A stretch of DNA of 64,000 bases from Planktophila sp965267775 (lineage in GTDB: Bacteria; Actinomycetota; Actinomycetes; Nanopelagicales; Nanopelagicaceae). The stretch's first letter is position 1. Every line of letters begins with the position of its first letter. The notes beneath the pieces were generated by a model, which was not told the origin of the DNA, did no database searches, and saw nothing but the letters and a program-made list of their open reading frames with translations. Positions 24,940-33,252 of the stretch are shown one piece after another. The DNA lies in assembly GCA_965267775.1 (NCBI GenBank), contig OZ254140.1, positions 124,001 through 188,000 of the forward strand, in the 5' to 3' direction. The position numbers and the translations under genes were made by a program.

Positions 24940-26367
24940 ATGAGCCTCGAAACCGTAGTCATTCTTGCTGCGGGCGAAGGTACTCGAATGAAATCGCAGA
25001 CACCTAAGGTTCTGCACTCAATTGCAGGCCGTTCACTTCTGGGCCACGTTTTTGCAGCATGTGAATCTCTCAACCCAAAGCACGTTCGCGTTGTCGTAGG
25101 TTCTGGTCGCGAAAAGGTTGAGGCCCACCTGAAAGAGATTGCTCCAAAGGTCACAACAGTCTTCCAAGAGCACCGAGGTGGCACTGGCCATGCAGCGCAG
25201 TTGGCGCTCGCTGACCTGACGCCACAGGGCACGATCTTGATTCTCGCTGGAGACACTCCGATGTTGACCGGCGAATCACTCGCACAGCTACTTGATGGCC
25301 ACCATGCAGGTGGATTTACAGCATCAGTACTTACCGCCGAACACCCAGACCCAACAGGCTACGGACGCATTATTCGTGGCGATGATGGCTCGTTAGTTCG
25401 CATCGTGGAAGAGAAAGATGCAGATGAGTTTGAAAAGGCGATTGAAGAGATCAACTCAGGCGTCTATGCATTTGATGCAGTAAAGCTTGCAGGTGCAATT
25501 GGCAAGTTGCGCAATGACAATGCTCAGGGAGAGCTCTACCTCACCGACGTAATCGAGATCCTCCGTAATGAAGGCGGAAAGATTGCAGCAGTTTGCATTG
25601 AAGATTTCACAGAGACACTTGGTGTCAACGACCGGGTTCAATTGGCAGAGGCAGAGGCGTTACTACGCGATCGAACCAATGAAAAGCTAATGCGCGCTGG
25701 AGTCACAATTGTGGATCCAACAACTACCTGGGTAGGTGTTGAAGTAACTATTGCTCAAGATGTAACGCTCTTGCCCGGAACGGTCATTGGCGGAAAATCA
25801 ACAATTGCAACAGGCGCAGTAATTGGGCCTCGCAGCTATCTCGTTGATTGCACAGTAGATTCTGGAGCTGAAGTCAAAGAGTCACATGCAACCTCTGCAG
25901 TTATTGGTGAGAATGCAAGCGTTGGCCCATTCACTTACCTGCGCCCAGGAACAAATCTCGGTGCGAATTCACGGGCAGGTGCCTTTGTTGAGATGAAGAA
26001 CGCAACTCTTGGCGATGGTTCAAAGGTTCCACATCTCTCTTATGTTGGAGATGCCACAATCGGCGAAGGCTCCAATATCGGCGCTGCAACTATCTTTGTT
26101 AATTACGATGGCGTAGAAAAGCACCACACAACTGTCGGAGATCACGTTCGTATCGGTAGCGACAGCATGCTTGTTGCCCCTGTCACTATTGGAGATGGCG
26201 CCTACACAGCTGCTGGATCTGTTATTACTGAAGATGTACCGGCCGGCGCGATGGGCGTTGGTCGTGCAAAGCAGCGAAATGTAATAGGTTGGGTTCTGCG
26301 TAAGCGCCCAGGCACCAAGTCAGCTGAAGCAGCAGCTTCAGCTCCAAGCACCGACCAGGAAGGCTGA
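24940..26367 (+). CDS. glmU: Bifunctional GlcNAc-1-P uridyltransferase / GlcN-1-P acetyltransferase
   Basis: A 475-residue enzyme making UDP-GlcNAc for peptidoglycan. The uridyltransferase domain (1-230) begins VVILAAGEGTRMKSQTPKVL and contains RGGTGHAAQ and GRIIRGDDG. A left-handed beta-helix acetyltransferase domain from about 250 has repeated hexapeptides, PFTYLRPGTNLG, the catalytic His in KHHTTVGDHVRIG, and TAAGSVITEDVP. The C-terminus is Ala/Ser-rich. It is followed 5 bp later by prs, the usual actinobacterial order. Confidence 0.96.
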   Translation: MSLETVVILAAGEGTRMKSQTPKVLHSIAGRSLLGHVFAACESLNPKHVRVVVGSGREKVEAHLKEIAPKVTTVFQEHRGGTGHAAQLALADLTPQGTILILAGDTPMLTGESLAQLLDGHHAGGFTASVLTAEHPDPTGYGRIIRGDDGSLVRIVEEKDADEFEKAIEEINSGVYAFDAVKLAGAIGKLRNDNAQGELYLTDVIEILRNEGGKIAAVCIEDFTETLGVNDRVQLAEAEALLRDRTNEKLMRAGVTIVDPTTTWVGVEVTIAQDVTLLPGTVIGGKSTIATGAVIGPRSYLVDCTVDSGAEVKESHATSAVIGENASVGPFTYLRPGTNLGANSRAGAFVEMKNATLGDGSKVPHLSYVGDATIGEGSNIGAATIFVNYDGVEKHHTTVGDHVRIGSDSMLVAPVTIGDGAYTAAGSVITEDVPAGAMGVGRAKQRNVIGWVLRKRPGTKSAEAAASAPSTDQEG

Positions 26368-26372
26368 TACTC

Positions 26373-27353
26373 GTGAGCGAAATCCGTTTATCCTCAGAGA
26401 AAAAACTTCGTCTCTTTTCAGGTCGCGGATTTCCAGAGCTATCGCAAGCGGTAGCAGAAGAACTCGGTATCCCGCTCACACCGACTTCTGCCTACGACTT
26501 CGCTAATGGCGAAATATTTGTTCGCTTTGAAGAATCAGTTCGTGGTTGCGATGCCTTTGTAATTCAGTCACATGCAAACCCAATTAATAAGCAGATCATG
26601 GAACAACTCATCATGGTCGATGCCCTTAAGCGCGCATCAGCAAAGCGCATCACAGTTGTTACACCGTTCTACGGTTACGCACGTCAAGATAAGAAGAGCC
26701 GTGGTCGCGAGCCAATCACAGCCCGCTTGATGGCAGATCTCTTCAAGACTGCTGGCGCAGATCGTTTGATGGTTGTCGATCTCCACACATCTCAGATTCA
26801 GGGATTCTTTGATGGTCCAGTGGATCATCTCTTTGCACTTCCAATGCTCGCCGATTACGTTGGCAGCAAGGTCGATCGCAATTCACTCACAATCGTTTCA
26901 CCAGACTCAGGCCGCGTCCGCGTTGCAGAGCGCTGGTCAGAACTGCTCGGTGGATGCCCAATCGCATTTATTCACAAGACTCGTGACCCATTGATTCCTA
27001 ACGAAGCAGTTGTTGGCAAGGTTGTCGGCGAGGTCGAAGGGCGCACATGCGTCGTTATCGATGACATGATCGATACAGCGGGAACGATTACAAAGGCAGT
27101 CGACGCACTCTTTGAGGCAGGTGCTCGCGATGTCATCGTTGCAGCAACACATGCAGTCTTCTCAGGACCTGCAGTAGAGAGCCTTAAGAATTCACGTGCC
27201 GTTGAAGTTGTAGTCACAGACTCACTTCCACTGACCGATGATCAGAAGTTTGAGAAGCTCACCGTCATATCAATCGCGCCACTTCTTGCACGAGCAATTC
27301 GCGAAGTCTTTGAAGATGGCTCAGTTACAAGCCTCTTTGATGGCCACAGCTAA
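26373..27353 (+). CDS. prs: Ribose-phosphate pyrophosphokinase
   Basis: A 326-residue class I PRPP synthetase that feeds nucleotide, His and Trp synthesis. Motifs: FANGEIFVRFEESVRG near 44, the flexible loop YGYARQDKKSRGREPITARL near 105, LHTSQIQGFFDGPVDHL near 137, and the PRPP-binding VVIDDMIDTAGTI near 230. The start is GTG at 26373 with AGGAAGG upstream. The 3' end overlaps the start of the next gene by 14 bp. Confidence 0.96.
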   Translation: MSEIRLSSEKKLRLFSGRGFPELSQAVAEELGIPLTPTSAYDFANGEIFVRFEESVRGCDAFVIQSHANPINKQIMEQLIMVDALKRASAKRITVVTPFYGYARQDKKSRGREPITARLMADLFKTAGADRLMVVDLHTSQIQGFFDGPVDHLFALPMLADYVGSKVDRNSLTIVSPDSGRVRVAERWSELLGGCPIAFIHKTRDPLIPNEAVVGKVVGEVEGRTCVVIDDMIDTAGTITKAVDALFEAGARDVIVAATHAVFSGPAVESLKNSRAVEVVVTDSLPLTDDQKFEKLTVISIAPLLARAIREVFEDGSVTSLFDGHS

Positions 27354-28437
27354 GCTTCACTCTCTCTCGCGTCACGTAGCAATCATTCTTGCAGTGGCGA
27401 CATTGCACCTACTTTTTGCATCAAACCAAAATGCAGTAGCTGCAGCAACAACTGGAGCCGATGTCTTCTGTGACCTTTCAAATGCTTCTAACGTATCCAC
27501 AACATCATGCACAAATACCGGCAGCAGTGGCACAAACATCACCTTAAATGGTTCTCCTACACGTACTTCGCGTGGACAGGGAAGCATTGGATTTAATCTT
27601 ACTTCCCTCAGCCAAAATCAATATGGCACTGGCTCGATGGGATCCACTACCGGAGTGGAGACAATCACGGTAGAAATGTTTCTTTATCTCGCTGCCGATG
27701 GGAATATCTACAATTATGCCGGTTCGATGCTCTTTCAATTTGCGACAGATAGTTCGGCTTACAACATTTATCACTTCAGTCACTATCTCGGATTCAATAC
27801 ATTTACCAATGAAGTTTACGGATTCGATGCAACATCATTGGAAAATAGTTGGCACCACTTTGTATTCATAGCAACCAAAAGTGCTACTGATTCAAGTCAG
27901 CAAATATATGTGGATGGGGTAAAGAAGAGCCTGAGCTATGTTTTTGGATCTTCATCGACTGCAGCGAGCAGAGTATTTAATGCAAGTGGAAATTTCACAT
28001 TAATGAATCATGGTTATTCGGCGAATCAATGGAACGCTAAAGGTGAGCTTGGTTTGTTGCGGGTTTACAAGAAAGGTTTAACTCCTCTCGAAATTCAAAA
28101 TAATTTTCAAGCGGAGCAGTGGCGAATGAGTACTGCGACCAGCTTCAACTCCCTTGCCATATCAAATGCCCCAAAGAAGGGTGCTATCTCAACTATAACG
28201 GCGACAGTTTCCAATCCAGGAAAAGTTCGATTCTTCCAATCTGGTAAGCGCATTCCTGGTTGCGTATCTGTTCCAACAACGGGTTCGGGACCCATCACAG
28301 CAACCTGCAACTGGCGTCCGGCAACCTCAGGAGGCGCACTTATCACCGCCACACTTACTCCTACTGATTCATCGCTGACCAGCTCGCAATCTGAAGCAGT
28401 CGCTGTGAGTTCTGGGCGCAGAGTTACCATCCGCTAA
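27340..28437 (+). CDS. Secreted LamG-like protein with conserved C-terminal module
   Basis: A 365-residue protein if the ATG at 27340 is used; ATG 27316 is also in frame. Both lie inside the prs gene, so translation is probably coupled. A basic start and hydrophobic stretch (VAIILAVATLHLLFA) form a signal peptide ending near AVAA. Residues 40-240 resemble a concanavalin A/LamG fold (ITVEMFLYL, SWHHFVFIATK, QQIYVDGVKKSL, GELGLLRVYKKGLTPLEIQNNF). Residues 269-365 share a pattern with the protein at 44065-45240: GKRI, a Cys pair, TGSG and TATCxWxP. Sugar or surface binding is plausible but unproven. It separates prs from rplY, which are near neighbours in other actinobacteria. Confidence 0.75.
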   Translation: MATAKLHSLSRHVAIILAVATLHLLFASNQNAVAAATTGADVFCDLSNASNVSTTSCTNTGSSGTNITLNGSPTRTSRGQGSIGFNLTSLSQNQYGTGSMGSTTGVETITVEMFLYLAADGNIYNYAGSMLFQFATDSSAYNIYHFSHYLGFNTFTNEVYGFDATSLENSWHHFVFIATKSATDSSQQIYVDGVKKSLSYVFGSSSTAASRVFNASGNFTLMNHGYSANQWNAKGELGLLRVYKKGLTPLEIQNNFQAEQWRMSTATSFNSLAISNAPKKGAISTITATVSNPGKVRFFQSGKRIPGCVSVPTTGSGPITATCNWRPATSGGALITATLTPTDSSLTSSQSEAVAVSSGRRVTIR

Positions 28438-28529
28438 GCGCGGATTTGGTGGATTCACCCCCGCCGACATAAACTTCAACCATTCTGGCGAGGGTTTCGA
28501 ACGAAACCGTTATCGACGGCAAGGTATCT

Positions 28530-28598
28530 AACTCCTAGTCAGAGCACATCGTCTTCGGTTCAAACCTAAGGCTTTGAACTACTAACTAGGAGTTTTTT
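28530..28598 (+). promoter_or_regulatory. Structured rplY leader: terminator-like hairpin containing the Shine-Dalgarno
   Basis: AACTCCTAGT (28530-28539) pairs perfectly over ten bases with ACTAGGAGTT (28585-28594), followed by a run of T through 28598 and the ATG of rplY at 28600. The 3' arm contains the ribosome binding site AGGAG (28588-28592). Inside, GTTCAAA (28558-28564) pairs with TTTGAAC (28573-28579). The shape fits an attenuator and a translation block in one. Autogenous control by L25 or another signal is inference. Confidence 0.65.
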
Positions 28599-28599
28599 C

Positions 28600-29202
28600 A
28601 TGGCAGAAGTATCAATCAACGGCACAACACGTACCGAATTCGGTAAGGGTGCATCACGCCGCGCACGTCGCGACGGTCTCGTTCCTGCAGTGATCTACGG
28701 TCACGGCGCAGAGCCAGTTCACATCACATTGAACGCTCGCGATTTGGGCAACGCTCTCAAGGAGTCAAACGTTCTTCTCAACATCACATTCGATGGCAAG
28801 ACAGAGCTCACACTTCCAAAGTCAGTTGTTAAGCACCCACTCAAGCAGAACCTCGAGCACATCGACCTCGTTCTCGTCCGTCGCGGTGAGAAGGTAACTG
28901 TTCAGGTTCCAATCCACACTGAAGGAAAACACGATCCAGATGGAATCCTTGAGCACGTACACAACACACTTGAGGTTGAGGCAGAAGCAACAGCAATTCC
29001 TAAGTTCCTCGTTCTCGATATCGAAGGCATGAAGGCTGGAACATTTAAGCTCGCTTCAGATGTAATCCTTCCTGCAGGTGTCACACTCGTTATCGATCCA
29101 ACTGCAACAGTCGTTCACCTTTCTGAGCGTCGCGCAGCATCAGCAGATGAGACTGCAGCAGCAGCTCCAGCAGCAGACGCAGCAGCTCCAGCAGCTGAAT
29201 AA
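28600..29202 (+). CDS. rplY: 50S ribosomal protein L25 (general stress protein Ctc form)
   Basis: A 200-residue 5S rRNA-binding protein. The L25 domain (1-90) has RTEFGKGASRRARRDGLVPAVIYG, and the TL5/Ctc C-terminal beta domain follows (HTEGKHDPDGILEHVHNTLEVEA). An Ala-rich acidic tail (AAAAPAADAAAPAAE) ends the protein, common in actinobacteria. The start is fixed by AGGAG seven bases upstream, inside a hairpin. Codon use is strongly biased, as in highly expressed genes. It is followed 21 bp later by pth, a conserved pair. Confidence 0.96.
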   Translation: MAEVSINGTTRTEFGKGASRRARRDGLVPAVIYGHGAEPVHITLNARDLGNALKESNVLLNITFDGKTELTLPKSVVKHPLKQNLEHIDLVLVRRGEKVTVQVPIHTEGKHDPDGILEHVHNTLEVEAEATAIPKFLVLDIEGMKAGTFKLASDVILPAGVTLVIDPTATVVHLSERRAASADETAAAAPAADAAAPAAE

Positions 29203-29223
29203 GTAAGAAGAGTCTGACGCGTT

Positions 29224-29799
29224 ATGACGTGGTTGGTAGTAGGTCTCGGTAATCCCGGCGACCAATACGCTGCCACCCGTCATAACGTTGGTCAGATGGT
29301 TATAGATGAGTTAGCAAAGCGTCACAACGTTAAATTTTCAACACATAAGTCACGCACATCAATCGCAGCCTTTAAATTAGGTTTTGGAGTTGATGCGCAT
29401 TCAGTAATTCTCGCCAAATCACTCGGCTACATGAACGAGACAGGCGGACCAATCAAAGCACTCGCACAGTTCTATAGCGTTGATGCTTCAAAGATTATTG
29501 TTCTTCACGATGAACTCGATATTGATTTCGCTGCAATCCGCACAAAGCAAGGCGGTGGCGATAATGGCCACAATGGTTTGAAATCAATGACCTCAGCCTT
29601 TGGCGGACCAAACTACTTCCGTGTGCGCCTTGGTATTGGCCGCCCAATGGGCCAGCAGGACCCAGCAGATTTCGTATTGAAACAATTTAGCCAGCCTGAG
29701 AAGAAAGAACTTCCGCTCTTCTTAGATCGCGGTGCAGATGTCGTCGAGTTCCTCATTGAAAAAGGACTTGAACTTACTCAATCCAAATTTAACTCCTGA
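29224..29799 (+). CDS. pth: Peptidyl-tRNA hydrolase
   Basis: A 191-residue enzyme that frees tRNA from peptidyl-tRNA dropped by ribosomes. Motifs: VVGLGNPGDQYAATRHNVGQ at the N-terminus with the catalytic His, LAKSLGYMNETGGPI near 60, VLHDELDIDF near 93 and GGGDNGHNGLKSM near 107. Length and motifs are typical. It is downstream of rplY in the same operon. Confidence 0.96.
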   Translation: MTWLVVGLGNPGDQYAATRHNVGQMVIDELAKRHNVKFSTHKSRTSIAAFKLGFGVDAHSVILAKSLGYMNETGGPIKALAQFYSVDASKIIVLHDELDIDFAAIRTKQGGGDNGHNGLKSMTSAFGGPNYFRVRLGIGRPMGQQDPADFVLKQFSQPEKKELPLFLDRGADVVEFLIEKGLELTQSKFNS

Positions 29800-29871
29800 C
29801 TGGTCAACCAACAAAAAGAATAAGACCCTCGGTTAATATTTACAGGTAAATCTAACTCAGGGGAGCGTCCA

Positions 29872-30345
29872 GTGATTCGCCACAAAACAAGTCGAAAATT
29901 TCTAGTCTTGGCCGCAGCAATGGTGCCCTTTCTCACTTCTTGCGGAAGTTCAACTGAAGCTCAACCTGACTCGATAGCCTACGACATTGAACTTTGGTCA
30001 CCTTACTTCACCAAGACTTCAGATAATCATTGCACTGGCACAGATGACAATTATGAGAATAATTCACCGATCACATTGGTTGGGCCAGATGGATCAGAAA
30101 TTTCAACAGCAACTTTTTCTTTTGGTGTACTTGCGACCACTACTGAACCAGAAGACCAAGTGACTAATTTCCCTACTGCCAGAATTTGTCGCTTCGAGGT
30201 TGAATTTCCAAATATTCCAGATGTTGCAACATACCGAGTAAAAACACGCGATGGGCAAATTTCTCCAGTTTCATTTTCACGTGCAGATGTAATAAGCCGT
30301 GGGTGGGGAATGTCAGAAATCATTGGTGCCGACTTCAAGAAGTAG
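29872..30345 (+). CDS. Small predicted lipoprotein of unknown function
   Basis: A 157-residue protein from a GTG start preceded by GGGGAG. The N-terminus (MIRHKTSRKFLVLAAAMVPF) is followed by a lipobox LTSC, giving a lipid-modified Cys near residue 24. The mature part looks like one beta domain (ITLVGPDGSEISTATFSFG; CRFEVEFPNIPDVATYRVK) with two further Cys residues that could pair. No family is recognised. Base composition is more A+T-rich than the flanking housekeeping genes, so it may be a lineage-specific gene. A TTAATATT stretch about 35 bp upstream could be part of a promoter. Confidence 0.7.
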   Translation: MIRHKTSRKFLVLAAAMVPFLTSCGSSTEAQPDSIAYDIELWSPYFTKTSDNHCTGTDDNYENNSPITLVGPDGSEISTATFSFGVLATTTEPEDQVTNFPTARICRFEVEFPNIPDVATYRVKTRDGQISPVSFSRADVISRGWGMSEIIGADFKK

Positions 30346-30382
30346 GCAAACTAGAAATTGGATAATCGAAAAATACTTATAA

Positions 30383-33103
30383 TCAACCGGTATTGCGAAG
30401 ACCCGTTGCAACTCCATTGATGGTGAGCAAGAGTGCGCGGACCAAAGTTGGCTCTGCTTGATCTCCTGCGGTGCGAACACGGTTGAGCAGATTTACTTGA
30501 AGTGAGTGCAGCGGTGCGAGGTATTGATCGCGAACTTCTAGAGTGCGAGCAAGCACTGGCTGATCTCCGAGGAGAGCGCTCTTTCCAGTGAGAGTGAGGA
30601 TTTCACTGACCGTCAGCGCGAACTCTTCCTCAATTGTGCCCAGGAAGTGCTGAAGCTCCGCGGGAACGAGAGTCTCCACATAGCGACGAGCTGTCTTAAG
30701 GTCTGTCTTCACAAGAGTCATCTCAACGTTGCTTATAAATGTTGAGAAGAAGTGCCACTCTGCCAGCATCTTCTTCAACACGTCTGTCTTTCCTGCTTCG
30801 CGAGCAGCCTTGAGACCACTTCCGACGCCGAACCAACCAGGGACAATCTGACGAGATTGAGTCCAACCAAATACCCATGGAATTGCACGTAATGAATTGA
30901 GACCACTTGATGCATCTGGTCGGCGTGAAGGACGTGAACCAAGGAAGAGGTTTCCAAGCTGCTCAACAGGTGTTGATGCGTAGAAATACGCAGGAAGATC
31001 TGGGTGATCAATCAAGGTGCGATAGCGCGCAAAAGAGTTATCAGAGACTAGATCCATGCACTCGTTCCATCGCGCAAGATCCTCTGGGCTTTGGCGAGGT
31101 CCACGGTTGAGGATTGTTGCCTCAAGCGATGCAGCGAGTGTGAGTTCAACATTCTCTCGAGCAAGAGCCGGAAGGGCGTACTTATCCGAGATAACTTCGC
31201 CTTGCTCTGTCATCTTAATTTCACCATCGACAGAGCCCCAAGGAAGCGCAACGAGCGCCTCATATGTTGGTCCGCCACCGCGACCTACAGAGCCACCGCG
31301 ACCATGGAAGAGTCGGAGCTTTACGCCATGCTTCATAGCAACATCGCGAAGACGTCGCTGTGCGCGGTGAATCTCCCACTGACTTGTAGCAATTCCGGCA
31401 TCTTTATTTGAATCTGAGTAGCCCAACATTACTTCTTGAATATTTCCACGGAGTTCTACGAGTGCGCGGTACGTTGGATTTGAAAGCAGCTTCTCAAGAA
31501 TCTCTCCAGCTGCACGAAGTTCAGCAACTGTCTCGAGGAGCGGAGCAAAACCAATCTTTGCAAACTTCTTATCGAGATCTACCAAACCTGCATACTTACC
31601 AAGTAGCGCTGCGGCGATGAGATCATCTGCACCCTTTGTCATAGAGACGATATATGTCTCAATGACTTCTGGACCAAAGCGCTCAATCAAATCTGCAATT
31701 GCAACAAAGGTATTTAGAGTCTTTGCATCTGTGGCGCCAAGTGATGAAGCTGTGCGCTTCATTCCATTTGCAAGCTCACCTGTGAGAATTTCAAACTTCT
31801 CATCGTGTGACTTTTCAATGTAGCCATCACCTAAGAAGTTCTTAAGAACGCTGTGGTGTGCATCTGAGTGCTCGCGGACATCGAGTGTGGCGTGCGTTAG
31901 ACCAAATGCAGCAACGGTACGAATGGTGCGCTCAAGTAGGCCTGTAGCAATCAATTCACCACGGTGCTGAAAGAGTGAGTCACGCATCAAGGTGAGATCA
32001 GCGAGGAGCTCTGCAGTATTTGCATAGTCACGACCAGGTACATGAGGTCCACCAGCTGCATGACGGTTACGTGTAAATGCCAAGCGATGAACAATGGCTG
32101 TCGCCTTTAGGCGGTATGGCTCTTGGACATTGAGGCGCAAGAATCGTGGCTCGAACTCTGGGATGTGCTTGAGGTCTTCTTCTACAGAGGCGCTGAGCTC
32201 TGGAGTTGCCCCAGCAATACGAGTAGATACAGAGAGCATCTGGCGAAGGCGATCCATCGCGGCGATCGTTGCGCGAATCGCATGGCCTACCTGCAGAACA
32301 ACAGCATCTTCAGTGACTTCTGGAGTGATATTTGGATTTCCATCACGGTCACCGCCAATCCATGTTCCAAAGGTCAATGGACGTGCCGTGACAGGCAATT
32401 CAATATCAAGGCGCTTGAGCTCGCGGGCAAAATCATTGAGTACTTCAGGAACAGTCTGCTTTGCAAGATCATCAAGGTAGTAGAGAGCATTCATTGCTTC
32501 ATCGAGCGGCTCTGGCCGATCAAGACGTAGCTCATCTGTCTGCCATAAGAGATCCACTGTCTCTGCAAGACGCTCATCTTGGGAAACGCTCTTTGGGAGA
32601 TCGAGGAGAGTTGAAATTTCGGATAGCTTTCCAAGAATAGAACGACGCGCAGCTTCGGTTGGGTGAGCAGTGAAAACTGGTCGCACCTGTAGCTCTGAAA
32701 CCCACTTCACTACATCTTCATGTGAGAACTCATGACCTGCGGCTGGATTCTTCTTCGCCTCAATAATTTTATCGACAGCTTGTGTAAGCCATGACTTTCC
32801 ATCACGACGAGCTTCAGCAAGTACGCGTGAACGGTGGACCTGTTCTGCGACATTTGCGAGGTGGAAGTAAGTGCTAAATGCGCGCACCAAATCAACAGCT
32901 TGATCGTCTGTGATATCTACAAGAATTGCATCTTCACCGTTATCGCGAACAGCTTTACGGACTTTCTCAACGAGTTCAAGTAGCTCAGTACCTTCTTGGC
33001 GAACAAGCGATTGGCCCAAGAGATCGCCGAGGCGACGAACATCGCTACGTAGCAGCGCATCATCTGTTGCGATAATTGATGTTGAAACTTCTCTCTGGCT
33101 CAC
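30383..33103 (-). CDS. ppc: Phosphoenolpyruvate carboxylase
   Basis: A 906-residue anaplerotic enzyme forming oxaloacetate from PEP and bicarbonate. The catalytic His motif is VFTAHPTEAARRS near residue 140. The second site motif LGYSDSNKDAGIATSQWE lies near 565, and the mobile loop FHGRGGSVGRGGGPTYEAL near 600. The C-terminus ends NTG, which contributes to the aspartate effector site. Full length. It is divergent from mfd across 149 bp. Confidence 0.97.
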   Translation of the reverse strand: MSQREVSTSIIATDDALLRSDVRRLGDLLGQSLVRQEGTELLELVEKVRKAVRDNGEDAILVDITDDQAVDLVRAFSTYFHLANVAEQVHRSRVLAEARRDGKSWLTQAVDKIIEAKKNPAAGHEFSHEDVVKWVSELQVRPVFTAHPTEAARRSILGKLSEISTLLDLPKSVSQDERLAETVDLLWQTDELRLDRPEPLDEAMNALYYLDDLAKQTVPEVLNDFARELKRLDIELPVTARPLTFGTWIGGDRDGNPNITPEVTEDAVVLQVGHAIRATIAAMDRLRQMLSVSTRIAGATPELSASVEEDLKHIPEFEPRFLRLNVQEPYRLKATAIVHRLAFTRNRHAAGGPHVPGRDYANTAELLADLTLMRDSLFQHRGELIATGLLERTIRTVAAFGLTHATLDVREHSDAHHSVLKNFLGDGYIEKSHDEKFEILTGELANGMKRTASSLGATDAKTLNTFVAIADLIERFGPEVIETYIVSMTKGADDLIAAALLGKYAGLVDLDKKFAKIGFAPLLETVAELRAAGEILEKLLSNPTYRALVELRGNIQEVMLGYSDSNKDAGIATSQWEIHRAQRRLRDVAMKHGVKLRLFHGRGGSVGRGGGPTYEALVALPWGSVDGEIKMTEQGEVISDKYALPALARENVELTLAASLEATILNRGPRQSPEDLARWNECMDLVSDNSFARYRTLIDHPDLPAYFYASTPVEQLGNLFLGSRPSRRPDASSGLNSLRAIPWVFGWTQSRQIVPGWFGVGSGLKAAREAGKTDVLKKMLAEWHFFSTFISNVEMTLVKTDLKTARRYVETLVPAELQHFLGTIEEEFALTVSEILTLTGKSALLGDQPVLARTLEVRDQYLAPLHSLQVNLLNRVRTAGDQAEPTLVRALLLTINGVATGLRNTG

Positions 33104-33193
33104 GGCGTAATTCTCGCACCCCTTGGCTAGTAAGTGAGACGCCTTATCTCATTATTCGAAATCACCTTATCGAAGGTACTATTGGATTTATCG

Positions 33194-33219
33194 AGCCCCC
33201 TTCTTTTTGATGTGGGGCT
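33194..33219. other. Short hairpin in the ppc-mfd intergenic region
   Basis: AGCCCC (33194-33199) pairs with GGGGCT (33214-33219) across a T-rich 14-base loop. It lies between two divergently transcribed genes, so it is not a usual terminator. It would fall in the mfd leader if transcription starts upstream. Function unclear. Confidence 0.25.
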
Positions 33220-33252
33220 TTAGGCGCGTTTCTATGGTGGAAAGGAGTATTG

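Noticed and set aside
27238..27340. Extension of the LamG-like protein deep into prs
   Set aside because: Earlier in-frame starts would give a long non-signal N-terminus read from the prs coding region; the ATG at 27340 gives a proper signal peptide.
30775..33110. Many plus- and minus-strand open frames inside ppc
   Set aside because: They lie in other frames of a strongly conserved full-length gene, have no ribosome binding sites and encode low-complexity or Arg/Ser-rich shadows.
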